From contig CAWHCD010000004.1 of NCBI GenBank assembly GCA_963828015.1, positions 806,001-870,000 on the forward strand: a stretch of 64,000 nucleotides of DNA. Reading direction: 5' to 3'. Made by a program: the position numbers and the translations under genes. This DNA comes from CAVPUA01 sp963828015. Its GTDB lineage: Bacteria; Actinomycetota; Actinomycetes; Mycobacteriales; Jatrophihabitantaceae. Below, piece by piece: positions 38,929 through 47,730 of this stretch. Numbering within the stretch: position 1 is the first letter of the stretch; every line of letters starts with the position of its first letter. Under the pieces are notes generated by a model. It was not told the DNA's origin and made no database searches. It saw only the letters and a program-made list of their open reading frames with translations.

Positions 38929-39010
38929 GGCGGGTTGCCCGAGTGGTCAAAGGGAGCGGTCTGTAAAACCGCCGGCTCAGCCTACGTTGGTTCGAACCCA
39001 ACACCCGCCA
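38929..39010 (+). tRNA. tRNA-Tyr (GTA)
   Basis: 82 nt, class II with a long variable arm. The acceptor stem GGCGGGT (38929-38935) pairs with ACCCGCC (39003-39009). The anticodon GTA is at 38963-38965 in loop CTGTAAA. The T-arm has GTTCGAA. CCA is not encoded in full. Confidence 0.95.
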
Positions 39011-39107
39011 CCCGCGTCCTCGTCGGCCCCAGTGGCTCGCGGCGAGACGGGTTGAATGTCGTGTAGGCTCATCGGTCGGCACCGGTGCAGTTTGCCGTGC
39101 GCGAAAG

Positions 39108-39180
39108 GCCCCCTTAGCTCAGTCGGCAGAGCGTCTCCATGGTAAGGAGAAGGTCTACGGTTCGATTCCGTAAGGGGGCT
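39108..39180 (+). tRNA. tRNA-Thr (GGT)
   Basis: 73 nt. The acceptor stem GCCCCCT (39108-39114) pairs with AGGGGGC (39173-39179). The anticodon GGT is at 39141-39143 in loop ATGGTAA. D-arm AGCTCAG and T-loop GTTCGATTC are present. Confidence 0.95.
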
Positions 39181-39192
39181 CGGCCCGATCAG

Positions 39193-39266
39193 GGCGGGGT
39201 AGCTCAGTCTGGTAGAGCAAGCGGCTCATAATCGCTGTGTCGCCGGTTCAAGTCCGGCCCTCGCTA
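39193..39266 (+). tRNA. tRNA-Met (CAT), elongator type
   Basis: 74 nt. The anticodon CAT (39227-39229) lies in loop CTCATAA. D-arm GCTCAG and T-arm GGTTCAAGTCC are standard. Acceptor GGCGGGG pairs with CCTCGCT through two G-U pairs (positions 1-72 and 5-68), slightly unusual; a read error or a real variant is possible. It lacks initiator features. Confidence 0.92.
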
Positions 39267-39332
39267 CGAGCTACACAGCACCACCCGCACCACCAACCGA
39301 AATGCACGTTCACCTTCTGAAAGGCACTTCTC

Positions 39333-39497
39333 GTGGCAGCCACCGACGTTCGTCCCAAGATCACTTTGGCGTGCCAGGTGTGCAAGCACCGCAACTACAT
39401 CACCAAGAAGAATCGGCGTAACGACCCCGATCGCCTTGGTCTGCAGAAGCACTGCCCCAACTGCAACAAGCACACCGAGCATCGCGAAACCCGCTAG
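39333..39497 (+). CDS. rpmG: 50S ribosomal protein L33
   Basis: 54 residues, starting at GTG 39333 after GAAAGG. It keeps two Cys pairs (CQVCKHRNY and CPNCNKH), so it is the zinc-binding (C+) form. It begins the rpmG-hadA-hadB cluster that sits between tRNA genes and secE in many actinobacteria. Confidence 0.95.
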   Translation: MAATDVRPKITLACQVCKHRNYITKKNRRNDPDRLGLQKHCPNCNKHTEHRETR

Positions 39498-39500
39498 ACG

Positions 39501-39944
39501 ATGGCCGTGGACGAGTCGCTCGTCGGACGTAGCTACCCGCCCACGGCGCCCTACCGGGTCGCTCGCGAGAAAATCCGCGAGTTCGCCCTCGCTATTGGCG
39601 ACGATTCGCCCTGGTACCTCGACGTCGCGGCCGCGCAGGCCGCCGGTTACCCCGATGTCATCGCGCCGCCGACGTTCCCGATCGTGGTGACGATGGGGTC
39701 TGGTGGCGTCGTCGTCACCGACTTGGGCATCGACTTCTCCCGGGTCGTGCACGGCGAGCAGCGCTTCGTCTACGAGCGCCCGCTCTATGCCGGCGACACC
39801 GTCGTGGTGACGGTCACGATCGACAACCTGCGCACCGCCGCGGGCAACGACCTGATCGAGACCCGGTCGGCCGTCCATACGGTCGAGGGAGAGCATGTCG
39901 TGGACGCCTTTTCGATGCTGGTCGTCCGCGGGCCCGAGACGTGA
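39501..39944 (+). CDS. MaoC-like dehydratase, HadA family
   Basis: 147 residues with the hotdog fold of the FAS1-like dehydratase (UPF0336) family: VGRSYPPTAPYRVAREKIREFA, AAGYPDVIAPPTFPIV and HGEQRFVYERPLYAGDTV. In mycobacteria HadA pairs with catalytic HadB to dehydrate (3R)-hydroxyacyl-ACP in FAS-II. This member lacks the catalytic Asp-His pair, as expected for HadA. It starts at ATG 39501, 3 bases after the rpmG stop, and overlaps hadB (GTGA). Confidence 0.9.
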   Translation: MAVDESLVGRSYPPTAPYRVAREKIREFALAIGDDSPWYLDVAAAQAAGYPDVIAPPTFPIVVTMGSGGVVVTDLGIDFSRVVHGEQRFVYERPLYAGDTVVVTVTIDNLRTAAGNDLIETRSAVHTVEGEHVVDAFSMLVVRGPET

Positions 39945-40367
39945 CGATCCATTTCGACCAGCTGACGGTCGGCGACCTGCTGCCCGAGCTCAGCGTGCCG
40001 ATCACCCGGGCCAGCCTGGTCCGTTACGCCGGGGCGTCGGGAGACTTCAATCCGATCCACTGGAATGAGCGCGTCGCCACGTCGGTCGGACTGCCCGGGG
40101 TGATCGCCCACGGCATGTTCACGCTGGCCCAGGCCGGGCGCGCGGTGACCCGGTGGGCCGGCACCGATGCCAGCCGTGGTCGGCTTCGGCGCGCGATTCA
40201 CCCGTCCGGTCGAAGTGCCCGATCCCGACGGGACGGTACTGGTCATCAACGGCAAGGTGGCCTCGATCTCGGCGGATGGCGATGTGGGCATCAACCTCAG
40301 TGTGACCGTCGGCGGGCAGACCGTCCTGGCCAAGGCCAACGCGGTACTCAGACCGCGCGTCGGGTGA
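39941..40367 (+). CDS. MaoC-like dehydratase, HadB family, one frameshift
   Basis: The catalytic partner of the preceding gene. RYAGASGDFNPIHWNERVATSVGLPGVIAHGMFTLAQ holds the hydratase-2 Asp and His. The frame breaks at an extra A at 40172 (GATGCCAGCC); removing it gives AVVGFGARFTRPVEVPDPDGTVL and ends LRPRVG at TGA 40365-40367, for 141 residues, the normal size. GTG 39941 overlaps the hadA stop. Since the stop then overlaps the next start, the correction restores a tight operon. Confidence 0.88.
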
Positions 40368-40858
40368 AGATCGAGAGCGGTTTCGAGTATCCGGGCGCGG
40401 ACCTCGAAACGGTCTTCACGATGCTCACCGACGTCGAGTTTCAGCGCGCCCGCTGCGCGGCGACAGGTGCGCTGGAGTACAGCGTGACGGCTGGCGCAGC
40501 GCCGGACGCGCCGATCCTGACCTGCCGGCGGCGGATGGCAACCGACGGTTTGCCGGATTTCATGCGAAAGATCGTCGGTGCGAGCGTCGAGGTCATTGAC
40601 ACCTTCACCTGGGCGCCGGATGCGGGGAACGGGCAACGCACAGCCGATGTGAAGCTGTCATTTGCCACCCAACCGACGACGTTAGTGGCACGCTTGACCG
40701 TGCACGATGATCAAGTCGGTACGTACGGACGGTTAGCGGGCGACCTCAAGGCGGGTATACCGCTGTTCGGATCACGCATCGAGAGCGCGATCGCGCCGCT
40801 GATAAGCAGCGCGATCGCCAGCGAACAGACGGTGGGGCGGCAATGGCTGAAGAAGTAA
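40364..40858 (+). CDS. DUF2505 family protein
   Basis: 164 residues. FEYPGADLETVFTMLTDVEFQRARCAATGAL, DGLPDFMRKIVGASVEVIDTFTW and GRLAGDLKAGIPLFGSRIE are characteristic of DUF2505, an actinobacterial SRPBCC/START-like family thought to bind hydrophobic ligands. It starts at GTG 40364, overlapping the corrected hadB stop, and itself overlaps the GNAT gene by 16 bases. Position after HadAB hints at a lipid link, but no function is established. Confidence 0.85.
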   Translation: MKIESGFEYPGADLETVFTMLTDVEFQRARCAATGALEYSVTAGAAPDAPILTCRRRMATDGLPDFMRKIVGASVEVIDTFTWAPDAGNGQRTADVKLSFATQPTTLVARLTVHDDQVGTYGRLAGDLKAGIPLFGSRIESAIAPLISSAIASEQTVGRQWLKK

Positions 40859-41134
40859 TCGAGGTCTCCGACAGTCCGGAACGCTCGCGCTACGAGGTCA
40901 CCCTCGACGGCGCGGTGGTCGGTTTCTGCAGCTATCGCGAGACCGACGGGGTCTTCCTGCTCCCGCACGCCGAGGTCGACCCGCAGGTCGGGTGGCCGGG
41001 GTATCGGCACCAAGCTGGCCCGGGGCACGCTCGACAGCCTGCGCGAGCGTGGCGTATCCGTCGTCCCGCTGTGCCCGTTCATGGTCGACTTCATCGCCAA
41101 GAACCCGTCCTACAAGGACATGGTCGCCCAGTAG
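40843..41134 (+). CDS. Small GNAT-type N-acetyltransferase, one frameshift
   Basis: After removing one G in the GGG run at 40990-40992, the product is 96 residues: RYEVTLDGAVVGFCSY, then FLLPHAEVDPQVGGRGIGTKLARGTLDSLRERG, with a minimal acetyl-CoA loop (GGRGIGTKL), then PLCPFMVDFIAKNPSYKDMV. This is the YidJ/COG2388 mini-GNAT pattern. As given, the frame runs out after DPQVGWPG. It starts at ATG 40843 inside the end of the DUF2505 gene and converges with the aminotransferase. Confidence 0.82.
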
Positions 41135-41144
41135 TCGAGTCCGG

Positions 41145-42332
41145 TCAGCTGGCGACCAGCTTGGCGATGCGGTTGATGCCCTCGGTCAGGTCGGCATCGC
41201 CGAGGGCGTAGGACAGTCGCGCGTATCCCGGCGTCCCGAACGCCTCGCCGGGCACGATGGCCACCTCGGCCTCTTCCAGGATCAGCGCGGCCAGCTCGGC
41301 CGACGTGTGTGCGGTGCGCCCGCGCAGCGATGTGCCCAGCAAGCCCTGCACCGACGGGTACACGTAGAAGGCGCCCTGGGGCTCGGGGCAGAGGATGCCG
41401 GGGATGTCGGAGAGCAGCGAGACGATCAGCTGGCGGCGCCGGTCGAAGGCGGTCCGCATCTGGGCGACGGCGCTGAGATCGCCGCTGACCGCGGCCAGGG
41501 CCGCGACCTGGGCCACGTTCGAGACGTTCGAGGTCGCGTGGGACTGCAGGTTCGTGGCCGCCTTGATCACGTCGAGGGGGCCGATCATCCAGCCGACCCG
41601 CCAGCCGGTCATCGCATAGGTCTTGGCCACCCCGTTGAGCACGACGACCTTCTCGCCGGCGTGCAGCGCAATGGACTCGTTGACCGCGTCGCCGTAGACC
41701 AGGTGCTCGTAGATCTCGTCGGTGACCACCCACAGGTCATGCTCGGCGGCCCACTCGCCGATGGCCCGGACCTGCTCGGGCGGGAAGACCGCGCCGGTCG
41801 GGTTGGACGGGGACACGAACAGCACGACCTTGGTGCGAGGGGTGCGGGCGGCCTCGAACTGCTCGACCGTGGCCAGGTAGCCGCTGGTCTCATCGACGAC
41901 GACCTCGACCGGCACGCCCCCGGCGAGCTTGATCGCCTCGGGATAGGTCGTCCAGTACGGGGCGAGCAGAATGACCTCGTCGCCCGGGTCGAGCAACGCG
42001 GCGAAGGTGTTGTAGACCGCCTGCTTGCCGCCGTTGGTGATCAATACCTGCGCGGCGTCGACGGCGAAGCGGCTGTCGCGAAGCGTCTTGGCGGCCACCG
42101 CTTCGCGCAGTTCCGGCAGCCCGGGGACCGGCGTGTAGCGGTGATATTTGGGATCGCGGGTGGCTGCCGCGGCGGCTTCGACGATGTAGTCCGGGGTCGG
42201 GAAGTCCGGCTCCCCGGCCCCGAAGCCGATGACCGGCCGCCCGGCGGCCTTGAGCGCTTTGGCCTTGGCGTCGACGGCGAGGGTCGCGGACTCGGCGATG
42301 GCGGCGATGCGATCAGATACACGGGCTCCCAT
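41145..42332 (-). CDS. Aspartate aminotransferase (class I, PLP-dependent)
   Basis: 395 residues. The substrate and PLP features are [62 protein letters not shown], and the PLP Lys in [16 protein letters not shown]. It is the Ib-type aspartate aminotransferase usually found next to secE in actinobacteria. I use ATG 42332 ([12 protein letters not shown]); ATG 42341, three codons upstream, is about as likely. The frame is open to 42515, but that part overlaps the tRNA-Trp promoter. Confidence 0.93.
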   Translation of the reverse strand: MGARVSDRIAAIAESATLAVDAKAKALKAAGRPVIGFGAGEPDFPTPDYIVEAAAAATRDPKYHRYTPVPGLPELREAVAAKTLRDSRFAVDAAQVLITNGGKQAVYNTFAALLDPGDEVILLAPYWTTYPEAIKLAGGVPVEVVVDETSGYLATVEQFEAARTPRTKVVLFVSPSNPTGAVFPPEQVRAIGEWAAEHDLWVVTDEIYEHLVYGDAVNESIALHAGEKVVVLNGVAKTYAMTGWRVGWMIGPLDVIKAATNLQSHATSNVSNVAQVAALAAVSGDLSAVAQMRTAFDRRRQLIVSLLSDIPGILCPEPQGAFYVYPSVQGLLGTSLRGRTAHTSAELAALILEEAEVAIVPGEAFGTPGYARLSYALGDADLTEGINRIAKLVAS

Positions 42333-42411
42333 GCCGTCCATAATCCCAGATCGAGCCGACGGTATTTTCCGGTGCCTGACCCGTGGGTCGCACCGGTCGG
42401 TGAGCATCAAC

Positions 42412-42440
42412 TTGGACGGTGCGGGAGCACTGCGTACACT
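42412..42440 (+). promoter_or_regulatory. Sigma-A-type promoter for tRNA-Trp, secE and nusG
   Basis: TTGGAC (42412-42417) and TACACT (42435-42440) are separated by exactly 17 bases. The start would lie near 42447, about 88 bases before tRNA-Trp. No other promoter is seen before secE. Confidence 0.65.
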
Positions 42441-42534
42441 TGCCCGTCGGGGTCCGTGTGGCCTTGCGTCAGCATGCGCGCCGACCGGATTGTCGCTTGT
42501 GTCGATGCGAACCACGCGTCCTTCACAGCACCAG

Positions 42535-42607
42535 AGGGGCGTGGCTCAATTGGTAGAGCACCGGTCTCCAAAACCGGCGGTTGCAGGTTCAAGTCCTGTC
42601 GCCCCTG
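42535..42607 (+). tRNA. tRNA-Trp (CCA)
   Basis: 73 nt. The acceptor AGGGGCG (42535-42541) pairs with CGCCCCT (42600-42606). The anticodon CCA is at 42568-42570 in loop CTCCAAA. T-arm GGTTCAAGTCC. It sits directly upstream of secE, the usual actinobacterial place. Confidence 0.96.
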
Positions 42608-42643
42608 CGAACTGACGAAGGCACTGCGAATGGAGGAGAGCTC

Positions 42644-42880
42644 GTGACGGCGACACGCACCGACGCTGCGTCATCTCGCCCGGCCGGCAGCGGCCGGGGC
42701 GGGCGGATCGGGCGCTACCTGCGCGAGGTCATCTCCGAGATGCGCAAGGTCCTGTGGCCGACCCGCAAGGAGCTCACGACCTACACGATCGTGGTCATCG
42801 TCTTCGTCGTGGTCATGGTGTCGCTGGTCGCCGGCCTGGACATCGGCTTCGCCAAGCTGGTGCTCTGGATGTTCGGCTGA
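42644..42880 (+). CDS. secE: Preprotein translocase subunit SecE
   Basis: 78 residues with the conserved [26 protein letters not shown] segment followed by one membrane helix ([21 protein letters not shown]). It is part of the SecYEG channel. It starts at GTG 42644 after GGAGGAG. The N-terminal 20 residues are Ser/Arg/Gly-rich. Confidence 0.96.
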   Translation: MTATRTDAASSRPAGSGRGGRIGRYLREVISEMRKVLWPTRKELTTYTIVVIVFVVVMVSLVAGLDIGFAKLVLWMFG

Positions 42881-42923
42881 TCCGGGCACTGCCCTTAACA
42901 AGACGCAACTGGAAAGAGAGATT

Positions 42924-43769
42924 GTGACCGAGTTCGACGACGTCTCCACCGAGTCAGCGCCAGCGATCGACGACAACTCGACCCTGGCCAATGCCGCGCG
43001 CCTGCTCGGCGACTCTGACGCCGAGCGCCTCCCCGGCGACTCCGGCGAGGACGACGCTGCCCTTGACCTGCCCGACGCCGCCCTCGACATCGATCTGGGC
43101 ACCGACCTGGCCGAGCCGGAGAGCGATGTCGTCGAGGTGGCCGCCGAGCCCGACGAGGACGAGGACCCAGTCGAGACACTGCGCCGCGAACTGCGCAACG
43201 CGTTCGGGGACTGGTACGTCATCCACTCCTATGCCGGTTACGAGAACAAGGTCAAGACCAACCTCGAGAGCCGCATCTCCTCCCTCGACATGGAGGAGTT
43301 CATCTTCCAGGTCGAGGTGCCGACCGAAGAGGTCGTCGAGATCAAGAACGGCAAGCGCCAGCAGGTCCAGCGCAAGGTCTTCCCGGGCTACATCCTGGTC
43401 CGGATGGATCTCACCGATGACTCCTGGGGAGCCGTCCGGAACACGCCTGGGGTCACCGGATTCGTCGGCGCCACCTCGCGCCCGTCGCCGCTGAGCCTGG
43501 ACGAGGTCGTCAAGATCCTCGCTCCGGCCACCCAGAAGGCGGCCGCGGTCGCGTCCGGCAAGGGCGGCGGCGGTCTGGACAAGGCCAAGGTCGAGGTCGT
43601 CGACTACCAGGTCGGTGAGTCGGTCACCGTCATGGACGGCCCGTTCGCCACGCTGCCCGCAACCATCAGCGAGATCGATCCGCTGCACCAGAAGCTGCAC
43701 GTCCTCGTTTCGATCTTCGGTCGTGAGACGCCGGTCGAGCTGTCCTTCAGCCAAGTTTCCAAGATCTAG
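42924..43769 (+). CDS. nusG: Transcription termination/antitermination protein NusG
   Basis: 281 residues. An acidic N-terminal extension of about 90 residues, normal in actinobacteria, precedes the NGN domain ([53 protein letters not shown]). The C-terminal KOW domain reads [23 protein letters not shown]. It links RNA polymerase to Rho or to the ribosome. It starts at GTG 42924 after GAAAGAGAG. Confidence 0.96.
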   Translation: MTEFDDVSTESAPAIDDNSTLANAARLLGDSDAERLPGDSGEDDAALDLPDAALDIDLGTDLAEPESDVVEVAAEPDEDEDPVETLRRELRNAFGDWYVIHSYAGYENKVKTNLESRISSLDMEEFIFQVEVPTEEVVEIKNGKRQQVQRKVFPGYILVRMDLTDDSWGAVRNTPGVTGFVGATSRPSPLSLDEVVKILAPATQKAAAVASGKGGGGLDKAKVEVVDYQVGESVTVMDGPFATLPATISEIDPLHQKLHVLVSIFGRETPVELSFSQVSKI

Positions 43770-43795
43770 TCACAGAGAAGAAGAAGAGAAAAGTC

Positions 43796-44227
43796 ATGCC
43801 TCCCAAGAAGAAGCTCGCCGCGATCATCAAGCTGCAGATCAAGGCCGGTGCCGCCAACCCCGCGCCGCCCGTCGGTCCGGCGCTCGGCCAGCACGGTGTC
43901 AACATCATGGAGTTCTGCAAGCAGTACAACGCGGCCACCGAGGCGCAGCGTGGGCAGATCGTCCCGGTCGAGATCTCGGTCTATGAAGACCGCTCGTTCA
44001 CCTTCGTCACCAAGACCCCGCCCGCGGCGCGGTTGCTGCTGGCGGCCGCCGGTATCGAGAAGGGCAGCGGCGAGCCGCACAAGACCAAGGTCGCCAAGGT
44101 CACCCAGGCCCAGCTGCGCGAGATCGCGGAGCTGAAGAAGGAAGACCTCAACGCCAACGACATCGAGCACGCGGCCCGCATCATCGCCGGCACCGCTCGC
44201 TCGATGGGAATCACCGTCGCCGACTAG
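43796..44227 (+). CDS. rplK: 50S ribosomal protein L11
   Basis: 143 residues. [36 protein letters not shown] is the L11 N-terminal signature (thiostrepton-region domain); [11 protein letters not shown] ends it. The Pro-rich hinge is unchanged from typical sensitive forms. It starts 26 bases after nusG. Confidence 0.97.
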   Translation: MPPKKKLAAIIKLQIKAGAANPAPPVGPALGQHGVNIMEFCKQYNAATEAQRGQIVPVEISVYEDRSFTFVTKTPPAARLLLAAAGIEKGSGEPHKTKVAKVTQAQLREIAELKKEDLNANDIEHAARIIAGTARSMGITVAD

Positions 44228-44316
44228 TACCGGCGAATCAGCACCACCCGGAGAACGCGTGGGAGGACGTCGATGGTCGGCGTCTGCTGGACCACTACCG
44301 AAGCAGGAGTAACGCA

Positions 44317-45036
44317 ATGACCAAGCACAGCAAGAGTTACCGCAAGGCCGCCGAGCTCATCGAGCCCGACAAGATCTACGCGCCGCTGGAGGCCGCGAAG
44401 ATCGCTCGCGAGACCTCGCCCACGAAGTTCGACGGCACCGTCGAGGTGGCCGTCTGCCTCGGCGTCGACCCCCGCAAGGCCGACCAGATGGTCCGCGGAA
44501 CGGTGAGTTTGCCGCACGGCACCGGCAAGACCGCCCGGGTCATCGTCTTCGCCACCGGCGACAAGGCGGCCGAGGCCGAGGCCGCCGGCGCCGACCGCGT
44601 AGGCAGCGACGACCTGATCGCGGCCATCCAAGAGGGCTTCCTCGACTTCGACGCCGCCATCGCGACCCCGGACCAGATGGCCAAGGTCGGGCGTATCGCC
44701 CGGGTGCTCGGCCCGCGTGGCCTGATGCCGAACCCGAAGACCGGCACGGTGACGCCGGACGTCGGCAAGGCCGTTTCTGACATCAAGGGCGGCAAGGTCA
44801 GCTTCCGCGTCGACAAGCAGGCCAACCTGCACCTGGTGATCGGCAAGGCTTCCTTCAGTGAGAAGCAGCTGGTCGAGAACTACGCGGCCGTGCTCGACGA
44901 GGTGGTGCGCTCCAAGCCCTCCAGCGCCAAGGGACGGTACCTGAAGAAGATCACCTTCTCGACGACGATGGGCCCGGGCATCCCGGTCGACCCCAACCGC
45001 ACCCGCAACCTGCTCGAGGAAGCGCCGACCGCATAG
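44317..45036 (+). CDS. rplA: 50S ribosomal protein L1
   Basis: 239 residues. The conserved [23 protein letters not shown] segment binds 23S rRNA and its own m[24 protein letters not shown] follows. It starts at ATG 44317 after AGCAGGAG. It ends the first ribosomal block and is followed by a strong hairpin. Confidence 0.97.
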   Translation: MTKHSKSYRKAAELIEPDKIYAPLEAAKIARETSPTKFDGTVEVAVCLGVDPRKADQMVRGTVSLPHGTGKTARVIVFATGDKAAEAEAAGADRVGSDDLIAAIQEGFLDFDAAIATPDQMAKVGRIARVLGPRGLMPNPKTGTVTPDVGKAVSDIKGGKVSFRVDKQANLHLVIGKASFSEKQLVENYAAVLDEVVRSKPSSAKGRYLKKITFSTTMGPGIPVDPNRTRNLLEEAPTA

Positions 45037-45050
45037 TCCTTCCGGCATGC

Positions 45051-45095
45051 AAACGAGCCCCCCGCGTGCGCAAGGCACACGCGGAGGGCTCGTTT
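45051..45095 (+). terminator. Terminator hairpin after rplA
   Basis: A long inverted repeat begins AAACGAGCCC at 45051 and ends GGGCTCGTTT at 45095. Its stem continues through CCGCGTG and CACGCGG around a 9-base loop, with one mismatch. A short T-rich tail follows. It separates rplKA from the accessory module. Confidence 0.85.
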
Positions 45096-45472
45096 CTGTT
45101 ATCGCTGAGATCGGCCGGCCCACCTTCCCGCCGCGCCTCACGAGCAGCGGGCCCCCGGACGCGGCCGACCTCAGCTCCAGCGGGAACGTCGACCGCCTCC
45201 CCCGAAGCAGTCCGTGTCCCAGCTGGACCCATCGACTCGCGTCGGCCCCCGTCGGCTCGTCGATGGTCAACGGGGAAGAGTCGCCGGGCGGCGCCCTGAT
45301 ACATCCTGCGCGCCGGTTTTCACCCGGGCACGTATCAGAATCGCGAGCGCGCCCTCTTGGTGGACGTGCCCCGAAATGATCAACGACGCTGGTGGTTGTC
45401 ACGCCGTGGGCTCTACGCTGCACCTTGCCGGGCCACGAACCGCAGGCCGACCGCTTCAGACACGGGGTGCTT
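45096..45472. other. 377-bp region before the protease-sigma-CHAT module
   Basis: Six-frame reading gives only shadow ORFs with no ribosome sites. No sigma-A promoter is convincing. A GGAAC at 45183-45187 could be the -35 of an ECF-type promoter, but no matching -10 lies at the right distance. Control signals of the module probably lie here. Confidence 0.4.
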
Positions 45473-47146
45473 ATGAGCACGCGCGAGAACTCCACGCCCG
45501 ATCCCGCCGAGGGTGCTGACGACCCGCGACGTCCCCGGGGAACGACGCCGGATCTGGCCCTCGTCGTCCCGCCGGAGGTCCTCACCCGGCACAACGCCCG
45601 CGTCCTAGACCCGGTCTCGGCCGTGATCGACCCTGCCCTCACCCGCGCGGACGGCCATCCACCGATCCGATCGACGGTCTACATCGCGCACCACCTGCTG
45701 ATCCGAACGGCCAACGCCACGCACGGCGACGAGATCTTCGATCGGCTCAGCGCCGCGGCCGGTCAGTACGACCTGACGCTGGAGCCCGACCGGCGAGATG
45801 CACAAGACCATGCCTATCTGCGTGATCGTGACATCGAGCACCTGCCCGAACCCGTGACCTTGGTCCGGTTGGTCTCCAAGAGTAAGGAAGCCGCACCTGC
45901 GCCGGACGCCTGGGCCGTGCTGCAGACCTATCGCAGCTCGGTGGCGGACCCGGAGCATCTGGCTCACGTCAGCCTGGATCACCTGATGGCCTGGGCACCG
46001 TATAGCGGGTTCACGCCGTACAGCGGGTTCACTCCCTATTCAGGCTTTACCCCGTACAGCGGGTTCACGCCGTACAGCGGATTCACGGGCGAGCCGGGTG
46101 TCACGTCCTACGCCGTTCCCGGCAGCGGGGGACGGGAACCAGTCGCCTGGGTCGGCGCAGCTCCGCATCGTCGCCCCGACAACGAGCTACCCACCCGTCG
46201 ACCGGTGGTCGCCGTGCTCGACACCGGCGTCGGCAAACACTCTTGGTTGACCGATGACATCGTCACCCACGCGCACAACCTGACCGGTCCGTTGACCGAC
46301 GCGGTTCCCGACACGGACGCGCCGCTGCAGGGCTTGTTGACGCCCGACTTCGGCCACGGCACGTTCGTTGCCGGAATCGTTCGGCAGCTCTGCCCGGATG
46401 CGGACATCCTCGACATCGCCATCGGGAGTGGCGACGGCACCCTGCTCGAGTCGGAGATGCTGCACCTGTTCCGCGTGCTACACGCCCGGCAACATCGAGC
46501 GCAAACCCAAGCCGCCTATCGGCACGAGCTCATCGATGTAATCTGCCTGTCCTTCGGGTACTACGACGAGCAGCCCGAGGACGTCGTGTTCGACCACAAG
46601 CTGCTGCACCCGATGCGGGCACTGGGGCGGTTGGGCGTCACCGTCGTGGCGTCAGCAGGCAACGATGCGACCTATCGACCGTTCTATCCGGCGGCATATG
46701 CGCCCTACGACGGCGGCCTGGTGGGGTGGCCCGAGCACGAGGAAGTTCCCGTGCTCAGCGTCGGCGCGTACAACCCGAACCACCGCACGATTGCCCTGTT
46801 CAGCAACGCCGGGTTGTGGGTGAAATGCCACCGATATGGCGCAGCGATCGTGAGTACGTTCCCGAGTGATGCCAATGGATCGCTTCGCCCGGGCGAGGAG
46901 ACTTTCGTGCCCGGCGACGGCCTGCGCTCAACCATCGATCCGGACGACTTCACCCGGCGCATCGGCTCGGCCGAGGACGGCGGATTCGGAACCTGGAGCG
47001 GGACCTCGTTCTCCTCGCCGTTGCTGGCCGGTGAGCTGGCCCAGGCGCAGCTGGAATCGGGCTTGCTGGACGACATCGATCAGGCCAGCTCGGTGAAGCG
47101 AGCCTGGAACGCAATAACCACGCGGCTCGGAATCGTGCGGCCATGA
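45473..47146 (+). CDS. Subtilisin-like S8 serine peptidase, cytosolic type, with five PYSGFT repeats
   Basis: 557 residues starting at ATG 45473. The catalytic triad is complete: Asp250 in VVAVLDTGVG, His295 in DFGHGTFVAGIV, Ser512 in WSGTSFSSPLLAG. The oxyanion Asn is in VVASAGND. The N-terminal 170 residues form a pro-domain-like or sensor region of unknown fold (RSTVYIAHHLLIRTANATHGDEIFDRL). Between it and the protease domain sit five exact PYSGFT repeats (residues 176-205). There is no signal peptide or membrane helix, so it should act in the cytoplasm, unusual for this family. Its stop overlaps the sigma factor start (ATGA). Genes downstream encode a sigma factor, a small regulator-like protein and a TPR-CHAT protease, so a role in a regulated proteolytic cascade is inferred. 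Confidence 0.9.
   Translation: MSTRENSTPDPAEGADDPRRPRGTTPDLALVVPPEVLTRHNARVLDPVSAVIDPALTRADGHPPIRSTVYIAHHLLIRTANATHGDEIFDRLSAAAGQYDLTLEPDRRDAQDHAYLRDRDIEHLPEPVTLVRLVSKSKEAAPAPDAWAVLQTYRSSVADPEHLAHVSLDHLMAWAPYSGFTPYSGFTPYSGFTPYSGFTPYSGFTGEPGVTSYAVPGSGGREPVAWVGAAPHRRPDNELPTRRPVVAVLDTGVGKHSWLTDDIVTHAHNLTGPLTDAVPDTDAPLQGLLTPDFGHGTFVAGIVRQLCPDADILDIAIGSGDGTLLESEMLHLFRVLHARQHRAQTQAAYRHELIDVICLSFGYYDEQPEDVVFDHKLLHPMRALGRLGVTVVASAGNDATYRPFYPAAYAPYDGGLVGWPEHEEVPVLSVGAYNPNHRTIALFSNAGLWVKCHRYGAAIVSTFPSDANGSLRPGEETFVPGDGLRSTIDPDDFTRRIGSAEDGGFGTWSGTSFSSPLLAGELAQAQLESGLLDDIDQASSVKRAWNAITTRLGIVRP
45998..46087 (+). repeat. Five 18-bp tandem repeats encoding PYSGFT in the S8 peptidase
   Basis: The five copies (45998-46015, 46016-46033, 46034-46051, 46052-46069, 46070-46087) are identical at protein level but use different synonymous codons. 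Copy 3 (CCC TAT TCA GGC TTT ACC) differs from copy 4 at six third or silent positions. This suggests the peptide, not the DNA, is conserved. Confidence 0.95.
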
Positions 47147-47730
47147 CCATGACCGAACCGACCGAGACGACCCTCGCCGTCCGAGCCGGCGAGTTGTTCG
47201 CGGAGTTTCGGAGCGGCGACGAGGTTCGAATGGCTGACCTCGTCGCGCTACTGACACCGATTCTCTGGCATACGGTTCGCGCTCAGAACCTGGACCACGC
47301 CTCGGCCGAAGACGTCTTGCAAACCACCTGGCTGGCGCTGATCCGCCATGCCGAGAGCATCAACGATTCGCGGGCGGTGCTGCAGTGGCTGATCGTGAGT
47401 GCTCGGCGCGAAGCCTGGCGCGTGGCCAAGGTCGGTCGGCGCGCTGACCCGAAGGACTTCGACGACGACGAGCTCACGGCACCGCCGGACTGGTCACCCG
47501 AGGCCTCGACCATCCGCAGCGCCACCGACGAGCAACTCTGGGCGCACGTCGAACGGTTGTCCGCGCGCTGCCGCGAACTGCTTCGCGTCATCGCCTTCGC
47601 TGACCGGCCCGACTACGCCGCCGTCGCGCAGGCGATGGGGATGCCGATCGGCAGCATCGGCCCGACTCGCGGTCGGTGCCTGGCGAAACTTCGGCTTCAG
47701 CTCGCTGCTGATGTCCATTGGGAGGCATGA
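47143..47730 (+). CDS. ECF-type sigma-70 family RNA polymerase sigma factor
   Basis: 195 residues. Region 2 is seen as LTPILWHTVRAQNLDHASAEDVLQTTWLALIRHAESI, with LQWLIVSARREAWRV following. Region 4 reads LSARCRELLRVIAFADRPDYAAVAQAMGMPIGSIGPTRGRCLAKLR, the helix-turn-helix that contacts the -35. There is no region 1 or 3, as in ECF sigma factors. ATG 47143 overlaps the peptidase stop, and its stop overlaps the next start (ATGATG). It presumably drives transcription of this module or of linked targets; no promoter could be assigned to it. Confidence 0.92.
   Translation: MTMTEPTETTLAVRAGELFAEFRSGDEVRMADLVALLTPILWHTVRAQNLDHASAEDVLQTTWLALIRHAESINDSRAVLQWLIVSARREAWRVAKVGRRADPKDFDDDELTAPPDWSPEASTIRSATDEQLWAHVERLSARCRELLRVIAFADRPDYAAVAQAMGMPIGSIGPTRGRCLAKLRLQLAADVHWEA

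Noticed and set aside
42341..42515. Longer N-terminus of the aminotransferase
   Set aside because: The extra residues do not resemble the family and the segment overlaps a strong promoter for tRNA-Trp on the other strand.
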